Notes: generated from the letters alone by a model not told the origin. 39,574 nucleotides of DNA from Aequorivita sp. (GCA_030690315.1 JAUYGY010000039.1:1-39574), one strand, 5' to 3'; positions 23,729 to 31,629 are shown, numbered from the stretch's first letter. Made by a program: numbers and translations.

Positions 23729-24868
23729 ATGAGCATTTCAAAACAAGATATCCTGAAAGCACTTGAAAGCATTACGGTTTCAGGTGAAGGAAAAAATATG
23801 GTAGAAAGTGGCGCCGTACAAAATGTAGTCACTTTTGCCGATGAAGTTATTGTGGATTTGAAACTTTCAACGCCAGCCCTTCATATAAAAAAACGAGCAG
23901 AGGCAGATGTAATTAAAACCATTCACGAAAAAGTGGATGCAAATGCCAAAGTTCAAGTAAACATTAAAGTAGAGGCACCTGCAAAACCACAAAATCCAAA
24001 TCTTATAAAAGGAAAACCAATTCCCGGAATTCAAAATATAGTTGCCGTGGCTTCCGGAAAAGGTGGTGTTGGAAAATCTACTGTTACTGCAAATTTGGCT
24101 ATAACACTTTCCAAAATGGGTTTTAAAGTTGGAATTTTGGATGCCGATATTTACGGCCCGTCAATTCCAATTATGTTTGATGTGGCCCTGGAAAAACCAC
24201 TTTCCGTAAATATTGATGGCAAAAGCAAAATGAAGCCTGTTGAAAATTATGGTATTAAAATACTTTCAATCGGGTTTTTTACACAACCGGACCAAGCCGT
24301 AATTTGGCGCGGACCTATGGCTGCAAAAGCATTGAACCAACTTATTTTTGACGCTGCATGGGGCGAACTGGACTTTATGTTGATTGACCTTCCCCCTGGA
24401 ACGGGAGACATTCATTTGAGCATTATGCAGTCGTTGCCAATCACAGGAGCCGTTGTGGTCAGTACGCCACAAACCGTGGCCTTGGCCGATGCACGAAAAG
24501 GGGTGGCAATGTTCAGACAGGAAAATATAGATGTTCCCGTTTTGGGAATCATAGAAAACATGGCATATTTCACACCCGCCGAACTTCCTGAAAATAAATA
24601 TTATATCTTTGGAAAGGAAGGTGCTAGAAACTTGGCAGATGATTTGGAAGTACCCTTTTTAGGTGAAATACCACTGGTACAAAGCATTCGAGAAGCCGGT
24701 GACGCCGGAAGACCAGCCGCATTGCAAACCGCTACCCAAATTGAAGAAGCTTTTGAGTCCATTACAAGAAACGTAGTAGAAGAAACCGTTAGAAGAAACG
24801 AAAACCTTCCTCCAACAGAAGCAATAAAAATTACAACAATGGCAGGTTGCAGCGCCGTAAAAAAATAA
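23729..24868 (+). CDS. mrp: Mrp/ApbC-type Fe-S cluster carrier ATPase
   Basis: A 379-residue P-loop protein of the Mrp/NBP35 group, which carries or inserts Fe-S clusters. Residues 1-80 form a MIP18/DUF59 domain. The P-loop is GKGGVGKS (110-117), followed by GILDADIYGPSIP (Mrp signature), IDLPPGTGDIHLS and VSTPQTVALADARKG. In place of the CxxC pair that binds the bridging cluster in E. coli Mrp, this protein reads ENMAYFTPAELPENKYYIFG, without Cys; only one Cys (MAGCSAVKK) lies near the C-terminus. The next gene, an Nfu scaffold, follows after one base, supporting a role in Fe-S biogenesis. Confidence 0.9.
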   Translation: MSISKQDILKALESITVSGEGKNMVESGAVQNVVTFADEVIVDLKLSTPALHIKKRAEADVIKTIHEKVDANAKVQVNIKVEAPAKPQNPNLIKGKPIPGIQNIVAVASGKGGVGKSTVTANLAITLSKMGFKVGILDADIYGPSIPIMFDVALEKPLSVNIDGKSKMKPVENYGIKILSIGFFTQPDQAVIWRGPMAAKALNQLIFDAAWGELDFMLIDLPPGTGDIHLSIMQSLPITGAVVVSTPQTVALADARKGVAMFRQENIDVPVLGIIENMAYFTPAELPENKYYIFGKEGARNLADDLEVPFLGEIPLVQSIREAGDAGRPAALQTATQIEEAFESITRNVVEETVRRNENLPPTEAIKITTMAGCSAVKK

Positions 24869-24869
24869 T

Positions 24870-25112
24870 ATGACAACGCAAGAACTAACAATAAAAGTAG
24901 AGGAAGCATTGGACGAAATCCGCCCTTTTTTGCAAGGTGATGGTGGCGATATTTCACTGGTTTCCATTGAAGAGGGGAAAGTAGTGAATATACAATTGCA
25001 GGGGGCTTGCGTGGGCTGTTCAGTAAACCAAATGACACTAAAAACCGGCGTGGAAATGACCATCAAAAAATATGCGCCACAAATTGAAAAAGTTGTTAAT
25101 GTTTCACGATAG
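24870..25112 (+). CDS. NifU-like (Nfu) Fe-S scaffold protein
   Basis: An 80-residue protein made of one NifU C-terminal domain. The cluster ligands are in GACVGCSVNQMTLKTGVE (CxxC), preceded by IRPFLQGDGGDISLV. Nfu domains bind a labile 4Fe-4S cluster across a dimer and pass it to target proteins. The domain stands alone, without the A-type or other fused domains seen elsewhere. It follows mrp by one base and precedes a ferredoxin reductase, forming an Fe-S/electron-transfer group. Confidence 0.92.
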   Translation: MTTQELTIKVEEALDEIRPFLQGDGGDISLVSIEEGKVVNIQLQGACVGCSVNQMTLKTGVEMTIKKYAPQIEKVVNVSR

Positions 25113-25181
25113 TGACAATGGTCATTTATTTTGAACAATTTCACAACTAATTTTGAAATAAAATTAAGAGAGCCTCTATTC

Positions 25182-26234
25182 ATGATTAAAACAGATATTC
25201 TCATTATCGGCGCTGGCCCCACAGGACTTTTTGCCGTTTTTGAAGCAGGATTACTTAAATTGAAATGTCATTTAATTGACGCACTCCCACAGCCGGGCGG
25301 GCAGTGTTCCGAAATATATCCCAAAAAACCTATTTACGACATTCCCGGATTTCCCGAAGTACTTGCCGGTGATTTGGTAACCAATTTGATGAAACAAATT
25401 GAACCATTTCAACCTGGATTCACATTGGGGGAACGTGCCGATACCATCGAAAAACTAGACGATGGTTCCTTTATTGTTACTACTGAAAAAGGAACAAAGC
25501 ACCACGCCCCAATAGTAGCGATAGCAGGCGGTTTGGGTAGTTTTGAGCCTCGAAAACCACCAATTACCAATCTTTCAAATTTTGAAGATAAAGGGGTGGA
25601 ATACATCATTCGCGATCCGGAATTGTATCGAGATAAAAATGTAGTTATTTCTGGTGGAGGCGACTCTGCCTTAGACTGGAGTATTTTTTTGACCAATATT
25701 GCAAAAAGCGTAATGCTTGTTCACCGTAGAAATGAATTCCGCGGTGCTTTAGACAGTGTTGAAAAAGTACAGGAACTAAAAAACCTTGGCAAAATTGAGT
25801 TAATAACCCCAGCCGAAGTTGTCGGTTTGGTAGGAACTAATAAAGTTGAAGAGGTTGTAATAAAACAAGGGGCGGAAGTTTTCAACCGTGAGTGCGACCA
25901 CTTTATTCCCCTTTTCGGCTTGGCACCAAAACTTGGACCAATAGCAGACTGGGGACTGGAAATTGAAAAAAATGCAATCAAAGTTGATAACTCTTTAGAT
26001 TATCAAACCAACATTCCAGGCATCTACGCCATTGGCGACGTAAACACCTATCCCGGAAAATTGAAATTGATTCTCTGCGGGTTTCACGAAGCAACTTTAA
26101 TGTGCCAAAGTGCCTACCAACGCATTTTCCCAGATAAACGCTATGTGATGAAATACACAACCGTTGGCGGCGTGGAAGGTTTTGACGGCAGTAAAAAAGA
26201 AGCGCCAAAGTCAGTAATTAAGTCAATTGATTAA
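25182..26234 (+). CDS. Ferredoxin--NADP reductase (thioredoxin-reductase type)
   Basis: A 350-residue FAD flavoprotein of the FNR type found in Bacteroidota, Chlorobi and Bacillus. The FAD motif IIGAGPTGLFAVFEAG is at residues 7-22, and the ferredoxin-reductase-specific PQPGGQCSEIYPKKPIYDIPGF follows. The NAD(P) motif is VVISGGGDSALDW (about 153-165), with the Arg-rich HRRNEFRG region after it, and the C-terminal FAD-closing GIYAIGDVNTYPGKLKL follows. It lacks the CxxC of true thioredoxin reductases. ATG 25182 has AAGAGAG upstream; the frame extends to a TTG at 25131 without family similarity. The adjacent 2Fe-2S ferredoxin is the likely partner. Confidence 0.9.
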   Translation: MIKTDILIIGAGPTGLFAVFEAGLLKLKCHLIDALPQPGGQCSEIYPKKPIYDIPGFPEVLAGDLVTNLMKQIEPFQPGFTLGERADTIEKLDDGSFIVTTEKGTKHHAPIVAIAGGLGSFEPRKPPITNLSNFEDKGVEYIIRDPELYRDKNVVISGGGDSALDWSIFLTNIAKSVMLVHRRNEFRGALDSVEKVQELKNLGKIELITPAEVVGLVGTNKVEEVVIKQGAEVFNRECDHFIPLFGLAPKLGPIADWGLEIEKNAIKVDNSLDYQTNIPGIYAIGDVNTYPGKLKLILCGFHEATLMCQSAYQRIFPDKRYVMKYTTVGGVEGFDGSKKEAPKSVIKSID

Positions 26235-26262
26235 AACAATATAGATCTAACAGGTCTACTAA

Positions 26263-26294
26263 ACTTATAAACTCATCGACTTATCGACTTTTTT
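26263..26294. repeat. Octamer array abutting the ferredoxin ATG
   Basis: Four head-to-tail 8-bp words beginning with ACT (ACTTATAA, ACTCATCG, ACTTATCG, ACTTTTTT in sequence-related forms) end exactly at the base before ATG 26295. The unit length differs from the heptamer arrays elsewhere but the design is the same. Confidence 0.6.
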
Positions 26295-26624
26295 ATGACC
26301 GACGTAAAAATTACAATCATTGACCGCCAAGGCGTAAAACATCAAGTTGATGCTCCCACAGATATGAATATGAATCTGATGGAAATAGTGCGTTCGTATG
26401 AATTGGCTCCCGAAGGAACCATTGGTATCTGCGGCGGAATGGCAATGTGTGCGTCTTGCCAGTGTTACATTTTGAGCAATCATGCACTCCCAGAAATAAG
26501 TTATGATGAAGATATGATGCTTTCTGAAGCATCTAATGTGAAGGAAAACAGCCGTCTTGGCTGCCAAATTTTTATAAAGGAAGAACTTGAAGGTCTTGAA
26601 ATAGAGCTTGCGCCCGAAGTTTAG
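26295..26624 (+). CDS. 2Fe-2S ferredoxin (adrenodoxin type)
   Basis: A 109-residue plant/vertebrate-type 2Fe-2S ferredoxin. The cluster ligands lie in ICGGMAMCASCQC (C-x5-C-x2-C) with the fourth Cys in LGCQIF near residue 95, the adrenodoxin arrangement. It is acidic, as expected for binding a reductase, and its neighbour at 25182 encodes a ferredoxin-NADP reductase. In combination with Mrp and Nfu it probably serves Fe-S assembly or other electron transfer. There is no ribosome-binding site; the ATG follows an octamer repeat directly. The last 4 bases overlap the convergent SGNH gene. Confidence 0.9.
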   Translation: MTDVKITIIDRQGVKHQVDAPTDMNMNLMEIVRSYELAPEGTIGICGGMAMCASCQCYILSNHALPEISYDEDMMLSEASNVKENSRLGCQIFIKEELEGLEIELAPEV

Positions 26625-27331
26625 CGAATCTTTTTAGAAGTACTTTCAAACATCATTTCAACAAACTTTTTATAAGCCACTTCCGAAGGGTGCAAACCAT
26701 CTGAAGCAACCAATGCTGTATTTTCCAATCCTTTTTGTGTGATTGGTGTTATGTTCACAAACTTGACGCCTTTTTCCTCAGCAATCTTTTCGGCGAAAGT
26801 ATTGTATCTCTTTAATTCTGAAGTGATTTTTTCGGCTTTGCCCGATTTTTGTCCGAAAGGAGTGAAAGCATAATCCGGAATGGAAAGCACAATCACATTT
26901 TCTGCTTTTCCTTTCGCGAAACCGATTGCCATATCCAGCAATTTCGGAAGTTCCTCTTCATAAACTGCAAAGGGTTTTCCCTGATATTGATTGTTAACGC
27001 CAATCAATAAAGTAACGAGATCGTAATCTTTTGAAGGTTTTTCAGCAGCGATTGCCGATAGCAAATCTGTAGTTGTCCATCCAGTTTTCGCAATTATTTT
27101 TACTGAAGCTTTTTCATTTGAAGTTTTATTTAAACTATCCGTCAACTGCTTCGGATAGTTGCAATTACTGCAAACGCTTTCACCTATGGTATAACTATCA
27201 CCCAGCGCAAGATATTTATTTGATATTTTTTCTGAAGAATTTTTCGTTTTTGAAATTCCGCAGGAAACCAGAAGTAGGGCAAGCGCTGATATTGCTATTT
27301 TTAAATTCATCATTTTCAGAAATTTCTTCAT
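26621..27331 (-). CDS. SGNH/GDSL hydrolase lipoprotein
   Basis: A 236-residue predicted lipoprotein. The signal peptide ends in a lipobox (LLLVSC, Cys24). Block I of SGNH hydrolases is KYLALGDSYTIGE (Ser nucleophile), followed by a block III-like LVTLLIGVNNQ (Asn) and the C-terminal DGLHPSE (Asp and His). All four catalytic residues are therefore in place. The family contains esterases and lipases, including ones acting on glycans; the substrate is unknown. It is 20 bases downstream of the metallophosphoesterase gene on the same strand. A start at the internal ATG pair (about 27313) is also possible. Confidence 0.86.
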   Translation of the reverse strand: MKKFLKMMNLKIAISALALLLVSCGISKTKNSSEKISNKYLALGDSYTIGESVCSNCNYPKQLTDSLNKTSNEKASVKIIAKTGWTTTDLLSAIAAEKPSKDYDLVTLLIGVNNQYQGKPFAVYEEELPKLLDMAIGFAKGKAENVIVLSIPDYAFTPFGQKSGKAEKITSELKRYNTFAEKIAEEKGVKFVNITPITQKGLENTALVASDGLHPSEVAYKKFVEMMFESTSKKIR

Positions 27332-27351
27332 TAATAATATGATAAAAGATG

Positions 27352-28248
27352 CTATTCGGTTTTATAATCAATCAACTTTTGTGGTCCTTCCAAAAGCATC
27401 TTTACCACTTTCAATGTTCCATCTTCTGTGGTTGAAATTTGCCATTTTATAAGTGAAATTTCTCCATTTTCAATTTCGAGACCAGTTATGCTCCGTGGAT
27501 GCACACAGCTTCCATCATTAAAAAAAGCAATATCGCCAGGTTCGGGAAATCTGGGTCGGTGCGTATGGCCAGTAATGGTAAAAAGGTTTTTGTTTTCTAC
27601 AATCCAACGTTTGGTTCTTCTTTCAACTTTTATGAGTTCTTTGTAATTTTTTGCTGGACTGGTAGGGTCGCCAATTCCAAAAATCTGTAACTGTCGCCAC
27701 AGCACCCGCACCATAAATCGATTGAATTTCCAACCCACATAATTCATCCAATCTGCTTGATGGCCATGCATCATAAAAACTTCCTGCCCAGTTTCTTCGT
27801 GTTCCAAAATCAAGCCTTCCGTAAATTGAATTCCGGGGAACAACGGAGCCTCTTTTCCCGTAATTTTATCAAAATAAGTATATAGTGTTTTCGCTACAAA
27901 TTTTTGGTTCATATAAACCATATCGTGGTTTCCTACCAATCTGTAAAGCCTATTTTCTGAATGAAAAAGCTTCATCAGCTCATAAATATTTTGGTGTGCT
28001 TCCATAATATCCTTGAAGAAAAGATTTTCCCAAAGCTCATCACCATCGCCCAACTCACAATAGGTAAACCCATTTTTGTAATATTCCTGCAAAGCGTGGA
28101 AGTATATATTGCGGTTGTTTGCAAAACCGTCCGCAAAACTGTTGTCGCCTCGGTGGCAATCACTGAAAAGGGCAAATTTTGAATCATTATTGAATGATAC
28201 CCGACGCGCGGTTTGGTAGGCTCGGGAAATTCTTTTGAAGGAGGACAT
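27352..28248 (-). CDS. Calcineurin-like metallophosphoesterase
   Basis: A 298-residue metallophosphatase. The dinuclear metal motifs are in order: FALFSDCHRGD (DxH), GDGDELWE (GDxxD-like), GNHDMVY (GNHD), FMMHGHQ (GH) and TITGHTHRP (GHxH). The arrangement resembles the LpxH-like UDP-diacylglucosamine hydrolases and other soluble phosphoesterases, but the substrate is not known. It is transcribed with the SGNH gene. Upstream lies a large hairpin that should end transcription from the acyl-CoA dehydrogenase gene. Confidence 0.86.
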   Translation of the reverse strand: MSSFKRISRAYQTARRVSFNNDSKFALFSDCHRGDNSFADGFANNRNIYFHALQEYYKNGFTYCELGDGDELWENLFFKDIMEAHQNIYELMKLFHSENRLYRLVGNHDMVYMNQKFVAKTLYTYFDKITGKEAPLFPGIQFTEGLILEHEETGQEVFMMHGHQADWMNYVGWKFNRFMVRVLWRQLQIFGIGDPTSPAKNYKELIKVERRTKRWIVENKNLFTITGHTHRPRFPEPGDIAFFNDGSCVHPRSITGLEIENGEISLIKWQISTTEDGTLKVVKMLLEGPQKLIDYKTE

Positions 28249-28264
28249 TGCTGAAAATTTAAAA

Positions 28265-28308
28265 CCACGAATTCACGAATATAGTATAAAATATTCGTGA
28301 ATTCGTGG
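28265..28308 (-). terminator. Long hairpin after acyl-CoA dehydrogenase gene
   Basis: Perfect 18-base arms CCACGAATTCACGAATAT (28265-28282) and its reverse complement (28291-28308) with an 8-base loop. On the minus strand the stem is followed by TTTT. The arms contain a tandem CACGAATT/CACGAAT octamer, so this is both a terminator and a repeat-derived structure. Confidence 0.65.
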
Positions 28309-28332
28309 CTTTCTTAAGGGATGTGTTTTGTT

Positions 28333-29511
28333 TTATAAAAACGCGTTTAGCCCGGTAATATCCAAGCCTGTAATCAATAAATGAATATCGTGCGTTCCTT
28401 CATAAGTAATCACACTTTCAAGGTTCATACTGTGTCGCATAATGCTGTATTCGCCAGTAATTCCCATTCCACCGAGTATTTGCCTGGCTTCCCGAGCGAT
28501 GTTTATTGCCATATCAACATTATTTCTTTTCGCCATTGAAATTTGTGCGCTGGTTGCCGTGCCGGCTTCACGCATTACACCCAAACGCCAAGCCAACAAT
28601 TGTGCTTTGGTGATTTCGGTAATCATTTCGGCAAGCTTTTTTTGTTGAAGTTGGAATTGGCCTATTGGCTTTCCAAATTGCATCCGTTCCTTTGAATAGC
28701 GAAGTGCGGTATCATAGCAATCCATCGCAGCACCAATTGCGCCCCAAGCGATTCCGTAACGTGCGGAATCAAGACAGCCAAGTGGCGCGCCCAGTCCCGA
28801 TTTGTTTGGAAGCAAATTTTCCTTCGGAATTTTTACATTGTCAAAAATAAGTTCGCCCGTTGCCGAAGCGCGAAGCGACCATTTGTTATGTGTTTCAGGC
28901 GTTGAAAACCCTTCCATCCCTCTTTCCACAATTAAACCGTGGATTCTGCCCTCTTCATTTTTCGCCCAAACTACTGCAACCTGTGCAAAAGGGGCGTTGC
29001 TGATCCACATTTTCGCGCCGTTCAAAAGATAGTGGTCGCCTTTGTCTTTAAAATTTGTGGTCATTCCGCCGGGATTGCTTCCGTGGTCAGGCTCGGTTAG
29101 TCCGAAACAGCCCATCCATTCGCCCGAAGCAAGTTTTGGCAAGTATTTTTTACGTTGTTCCTCGTTGCCGTATTTCCAAATAGGATACATAACCAAAGAA
29201 GACTGCACAGAAGCAGTGCTACGAACACCGCTATCGCCACGTTCAATTTCCTGCATAATCAAACCGTATGAAATTTGGTCAAGCCCCGCTCCGCCGTATT
29301 CCTCGGGAATGTATGGGCCAAAAGCACCAATCTCGGCAAGACCGTTAATTATTTGACTTGGAAATTCAGCCTTTTGGGCGTATTCTTCTATAATGGGCGA
29401 TACGTCGCGCTTCACCCAATCGCGGGCGGCTTGGCGTACCAATTTGTGTTCATCGGAAAGTAATTCGTCAAGATTGTAATAATCGGGAGCTTCGAATAAA
29501 TCTGGTTTCAT
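28333..29511 (-). CDS. Acyl-CoA dehydrogenase, glutaryl-CoA dehydrogenase-like
   Basis: A 392-residue FAD enzyme oxidising an acyl-CoA. The N-terminal helical domain contains YIPEEYGGAGLDQISYGLIM; the FAD-binding middle is FGLTEPDHGSNPGGM and GAKMWISNAP. The catalytic Glu is in VITYEGTHDIHLLI, and RQILGGMGITGEY is the usual C-terminal motif. The length, the position of the catalytic Glu and the SGVRSTASVQSSL segment resemble glutaryl-CoA dehydrogenases (lysine/tryptophan breakdown), though other short-chain acyl-CoA substrates are possible. A saccharopine-dehydrogenase-like gene at 6670 would fit lysine catabolism. It has its own -7 box. Confidence 0.86.
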   Translation of the reverse strand: MKPDLFEAPDYYNLDELLSDEHKLVRQAARDWVKRDVSPIIEEYAQKAEFPSQIINGLAEIGAFGPYIPEEYGGAGLDQISYGLIMQEIERGDSGVRSTASVQSSLVMYPIWKYGNEEQRKKYLPKLASGEWMGCFGLTEPDHGSNPGGMTTNFKDKGDHYLLNGAKMWISNAPFAQVAVVWAKNEEGRIHGLIVERGMEGFSTPETHNKWSLRASATGELIFDNVKIPKENLLPNKSGLGAPLGCLDSARYGIAWGAIGAAMDCYDTALRYSKERMQFGKPIGQFQLQQKKLAEMITEITKAQLLAWRLGVMREAGTATSAQISMAKRNNVDMAINIAREARQILGGMGITGEYSIMRHSMNLESVITYEGTHDIHLLITGLDITGLNAFL

Positions 29512-29533
29512 CTATAAGTTTGTTAAAGGAATA

Positions 29534-29541
29534 CAAATGTA
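29534..29541 (-). promoter_or_regulatory. Putative -7 box for acyl-CoA dehydrogenase gene
   Basis: On the minus strand this reads TACATTTG, a TAnnTTTG match 22 bases before the ATG at 29511. Confidence 0.45.
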
Positions 29542-29561
29542 GAAATCACAACCCTAAACAC

Positions 29562-30272
29562 CTACATTTTAAGGTAAAAATCCTGCACCAGATTTTTGTA
29601 TTCTTTGGTGTAATTGTGTCGTGAAGTTTCAATGGTGAGGTTTTCCATTTTTGGGGAAATTTTTTCAAAGGAAAACTCCAGCATACTTCTTTTTTCTTCG
29701 GCAGTTTCAGTGCCGCGAACCCTGCAAATTCTATTTGGAAAAAGGTTTACTTCCGAAGCCATTTTAATGAAATTTTCCTCTTCTTTCCGCGGAATGATAA
29801 CTGCAAATATTCCTTCATCTGAAAGTAAGTGCGAAGCACTTTCAATCAACTCATCAAAAGGAAGCGCATCGTTGAAACGTGCCATATCCCTTGCTTCATC
29901 AGTGGTTTTGTAATCTTCGGTATAGAATGGCGGGTTGGAAATGATGAGGTCATATTTATCATCAATTTCTTCAACAAATTCATCTAAAGCAGCGTGGTAG
30001 CAGAATAATCTATCGCTCCACGGGGAGTTTTCAAAGTTGTCAACACACTGTTCGTAGGCATTTTCATCAATTTCAATAGCATCAACCATTTCTGCCTTGG
30101 AGCGTTGGGCCAGTTGCAGGGCAATAATTCCTGTGCCGGCACCAATATCCAAAATTGAATATGGTTTGCCCTTTATTGAAACCCAAGCCCCCAGCAGAAC
30201 GCCATCTGTACCAATCTTCATCGCACAGCGATCTTGGGCAACGGTAAATTGTTTAAATTGAAAAGGCTTCAA
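29562..30272 (-). CDS. trmN: tRNA1(Val) (adenine37-N6)-methyltransferase
   Basis: A 236-residue SAM-dependent methyltransferase of the TrmN6/YfiC group. The N-terminal MKPFQFKQFTVAQDRCAMKIGTDGVLLGAW is typical, followed by the SAM motif ILDIGAGTGIIALQLAQ (about 39-55) and the adenine-N6 catalytic motif LIISNPPFYTE (NPPF). Relatives methylate A37 of tRNA-Val. It lies downstream of rimM in the rpsP-rimM direction, with a heptamer array in the gap, so the group may be one transcription unit for translation functions. Confidence 0.88.
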   Translation of the reverse strand: MKPFQFKQFTVAQDRCAMKIGTDGVLLGAWVSIKGKPYSILDIGAGTGIIALQLAQRSKAEMVDAIEIDENAYEQCVDNFENSPWSDRLFCYHAALDEFVEEIDDKYDLIISNPPFYTEDYKTTDEARDMARFNDALPFDELIESASHLLSDEGIFAVIIPRKEEENFIKMASEVNLFPNRICRVRGTETAEEKRSMLEFSFEKISPKMENLTIETSRHNYTKEYKNLVQDFYLKM

Positions 30273-30275
30273 AGG

Positions 30276-30365
30276 ATTTTAGATTAACGATTAACGATTG
30301 CTGATTGCCGATTGAAGATTAAGTCATTCTTTGGAATTTGGTGCTTGATATTTGGAATTTCCTGC
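30276..30365. repeat. Degenerate heptamer array, two word families
   Basis: About 90 bases between rimM and trmN consist of 7-bp words: first seven of ATTNNNN form (ATTAACG, ATTGCCG), then after a one-base phase slip five beginning with TTG or TTC (TTGGAAT, TTGGTGC). The array takes up almost the whole gap. Confidence 0.75.
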
Positions 30366-30889
30366 TAAAGGTACATTTCAATCAACCCTTCGGGCACGTT
30401 CAACAGAATGGATTTGTTTTCCCGATCCACATTCTTTATGAAATGGTCGATCATGGGTATTAAAATTTGTTTTCCGTTGCGGTCTATTTCAAACAAAGCT
30501 TGCGAAGTAGTGTCGTTAACCCCTGTGACTTTACCAATTTTCCCAAAAGATTCATCAGTTGCGGTAAACCCGATAATTTCGTGGTAATAGAATTTATTGC
30601 CTTTTAGTTTTGGAAGAAACTCCAAAGGTAAGTATAAATGCGCGCCAATCAAAGCGTTCGCTTCCTCTTCATTTTTTACGTCTTCAAAACGCACGCGAAG
30701 CAGTTCACTTTTGTGCAGCGAACTTTCTGCAATAAAAAATGGAATCAGGTTTTTGCGTTGTTCCACAAAAACCGATTCCATTTTGGTAAAAAGTTCGGGT
30801 TCGTCTGTATCAAGTTTTATGAGCAGTTCCCCCTTAAAGCTGTATTTTTTAACGATTTTGCCTAAGTAGAAGCAGTTCTCCTTTTGCAT
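30365..30889 (-). CDS. rimM: Ribosome maturation factor RimM
   Basis: A 174-residue factor needed for maturation of the 30S head; it binds bS16/uS19 regions. The N-terminal RimM domain has CFYLGKIVKKYSFKGELLIKLDTD (about 6-29), and the PRC-barrel C-terminal domain includes FYYHEIIGFTATDESFGKIGKV and ILIPMIDHFIKNVD. Length and motif order are standard. It lies 11 bases after rpsP on the same strand, the conserved rpsP-rimM order. Confidence 0.93.
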   Translation of the reverse strand: MQKENCFYLGKIVKKYSFKGELLIKLDTDEPELFTKMESVFVEQRKNLIPFFIAESSLHKSELLRVRFEDVKNEEEANALIGAHLYLPLEFLPKLKGNKFYYHEIIGFTATDESFGKIGKVTGVNDTTSQALFEIDRNGKQILIPMIDHFIKNVDRENKSILLNVPEGLIEMYL

Positions 30890-30900
30890 CGTTATAAAAT

Positions 30901-31497
30901 TTAAGCTTCTTTTTCGTCTTCCTTAACTTCTTCTGCAGGAGCTTTGGTAGTTTCTTCAGCTTTTGCTTCAGTAGCAGGAGTTTCTTCTGTTGCAGTTTCA
31001 GCAGTAGCTTCAACTTCTTCAGTAACTTCTTCTTCTGCAGGAGCGGCAGCTGCAGCGGCATCAGCGGTACGCTTTTCGTTTACAGCTTTTTCAGCAGCAA
31101 GTTTTTCAGCTTTCGCTTTGTCTTTTGCATCAGAAAGAGTTGCTTTTTTGTGGTCGATTGAACCTGATTTTTGATCAAGCCATTCGTTGAATTTTGCCTC
31201 AGCTTGTTCTTCGGTCAAAGCGCCTTTACGAACCCCACCAGCAAGATGGTTTTTCATTAAAGCTCCTTTGTAAGATAGAATTGCGCGAGCAGTATCTGTA
31301 GGTTGTGCTCCATTTTGAAGCCATTTTACAGCGCTGTCCACATCAAGGTCAATCTGTGCAGGGTTTGTTGTTGGATTGTAGAAACCTATTTTTTCAAGGA
31401 ATTTACCATCTCTTTTTGAACGGCTGTCGGCCGCGATGATCCAGAAATAAGGCTTACCTTTCTTCCCGTGTCTTTGTAGTCTGATTTTTACAGGCAT
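30901..31497 (-). CDS. rpsP: Ribosomal protein bS16 with long acidic Ala/Glu tail
   Basis: Small-subunit ribosomal protein. The core is at the N-terminus: MPVKIRLQRHGKKGKPYFWI and KFLEKIGFYNPTTNP, then WLQNGAQPTDTARAIL (to about residue 80). A further conserved stretch reaches about residue 140. The last 60 or so residues are low-complexity, with runs of Ala and many Glu/Thr/Pro (from AAAAAAPAEEEV on). Proteins of about 80-90 residues are usual, so this 198-residue form is enlarged, as often in Bacteroidota. It starts the rpsP-rimM-(trmN) group. A -7 box and a GGGGT/ACCCC hairpin lie in its leader. Confidence 0.94.
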   Translation of the reverse strand: MPVKIRLQRHGKKGKPYFWIIAADSRSKRDGKFLEKIGFYNPTTNPAQIDLDVDSAVKWLQNGAQPTDTARAILSYKGALMKNHLAGGVRKGALTEEQAEAKFNEWLDQKSGSIDHKKATLSDAKDKAKAEKLAAEKAVNEKRTADAAAAAAPAEEEVTEEVEATAETATEETPATEAKAEETTKAPAEEVKEDEKEA

Positions 31498-31512
31498 ATT
31501 AAATTAATTTTT

Positions 31513-31553
31513 GGGGTTCCCGACCCCGGTTATAATTAAGGACGGCAAAGATA
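31513..31553 (-). promoter_or_regulatory. rpsP promoter and leader hairpin
   Basis: On the minus strand TATCTTTG (31546-31553) matches TAnnTTTG, about 48 bases before the rpsP ATG. The leader contains a hairpin with arms GGGGT and ACCCC (31513-31517 and 31523-31527), close to the start. It might be a site of ribosomal-protein feedback; this is inference. Confidence 0.4.
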
Positions 31554-31596
31554 GTATATTTTCTTTTTGAAATTCAACCGATTAAAGTTTTTATTT

Positions 31597-31604
31597 TACA
31601 TTTG
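31597..31604 (+). promoter_or_regulatory. Putative -7 box for the DUF6252-like gene
   Basis: TACATTTG matches TAnnTTTG, 25 bases before the ATG at 31630; it supports this start over the upstream in-frame codon. Confidence 0.45.
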
Positions 31605-31629
31605 TCTAAACCCTATTATCTACTTACTT

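Noticed and set aside
25131..25181. TTG start 17 codons above the ferredoxin reductase ATG
   Set aside because: The added residues have no family counterpart, while ATG 25182 has a purine-rich AAGAGAG upstream and gives the standard N-terminus.
30849..31061. A minus-strand Leu/Lys-only frame
   Set aside because: It is an alternate-frame reading of the Ala/Glu-rich tail of rpsP.
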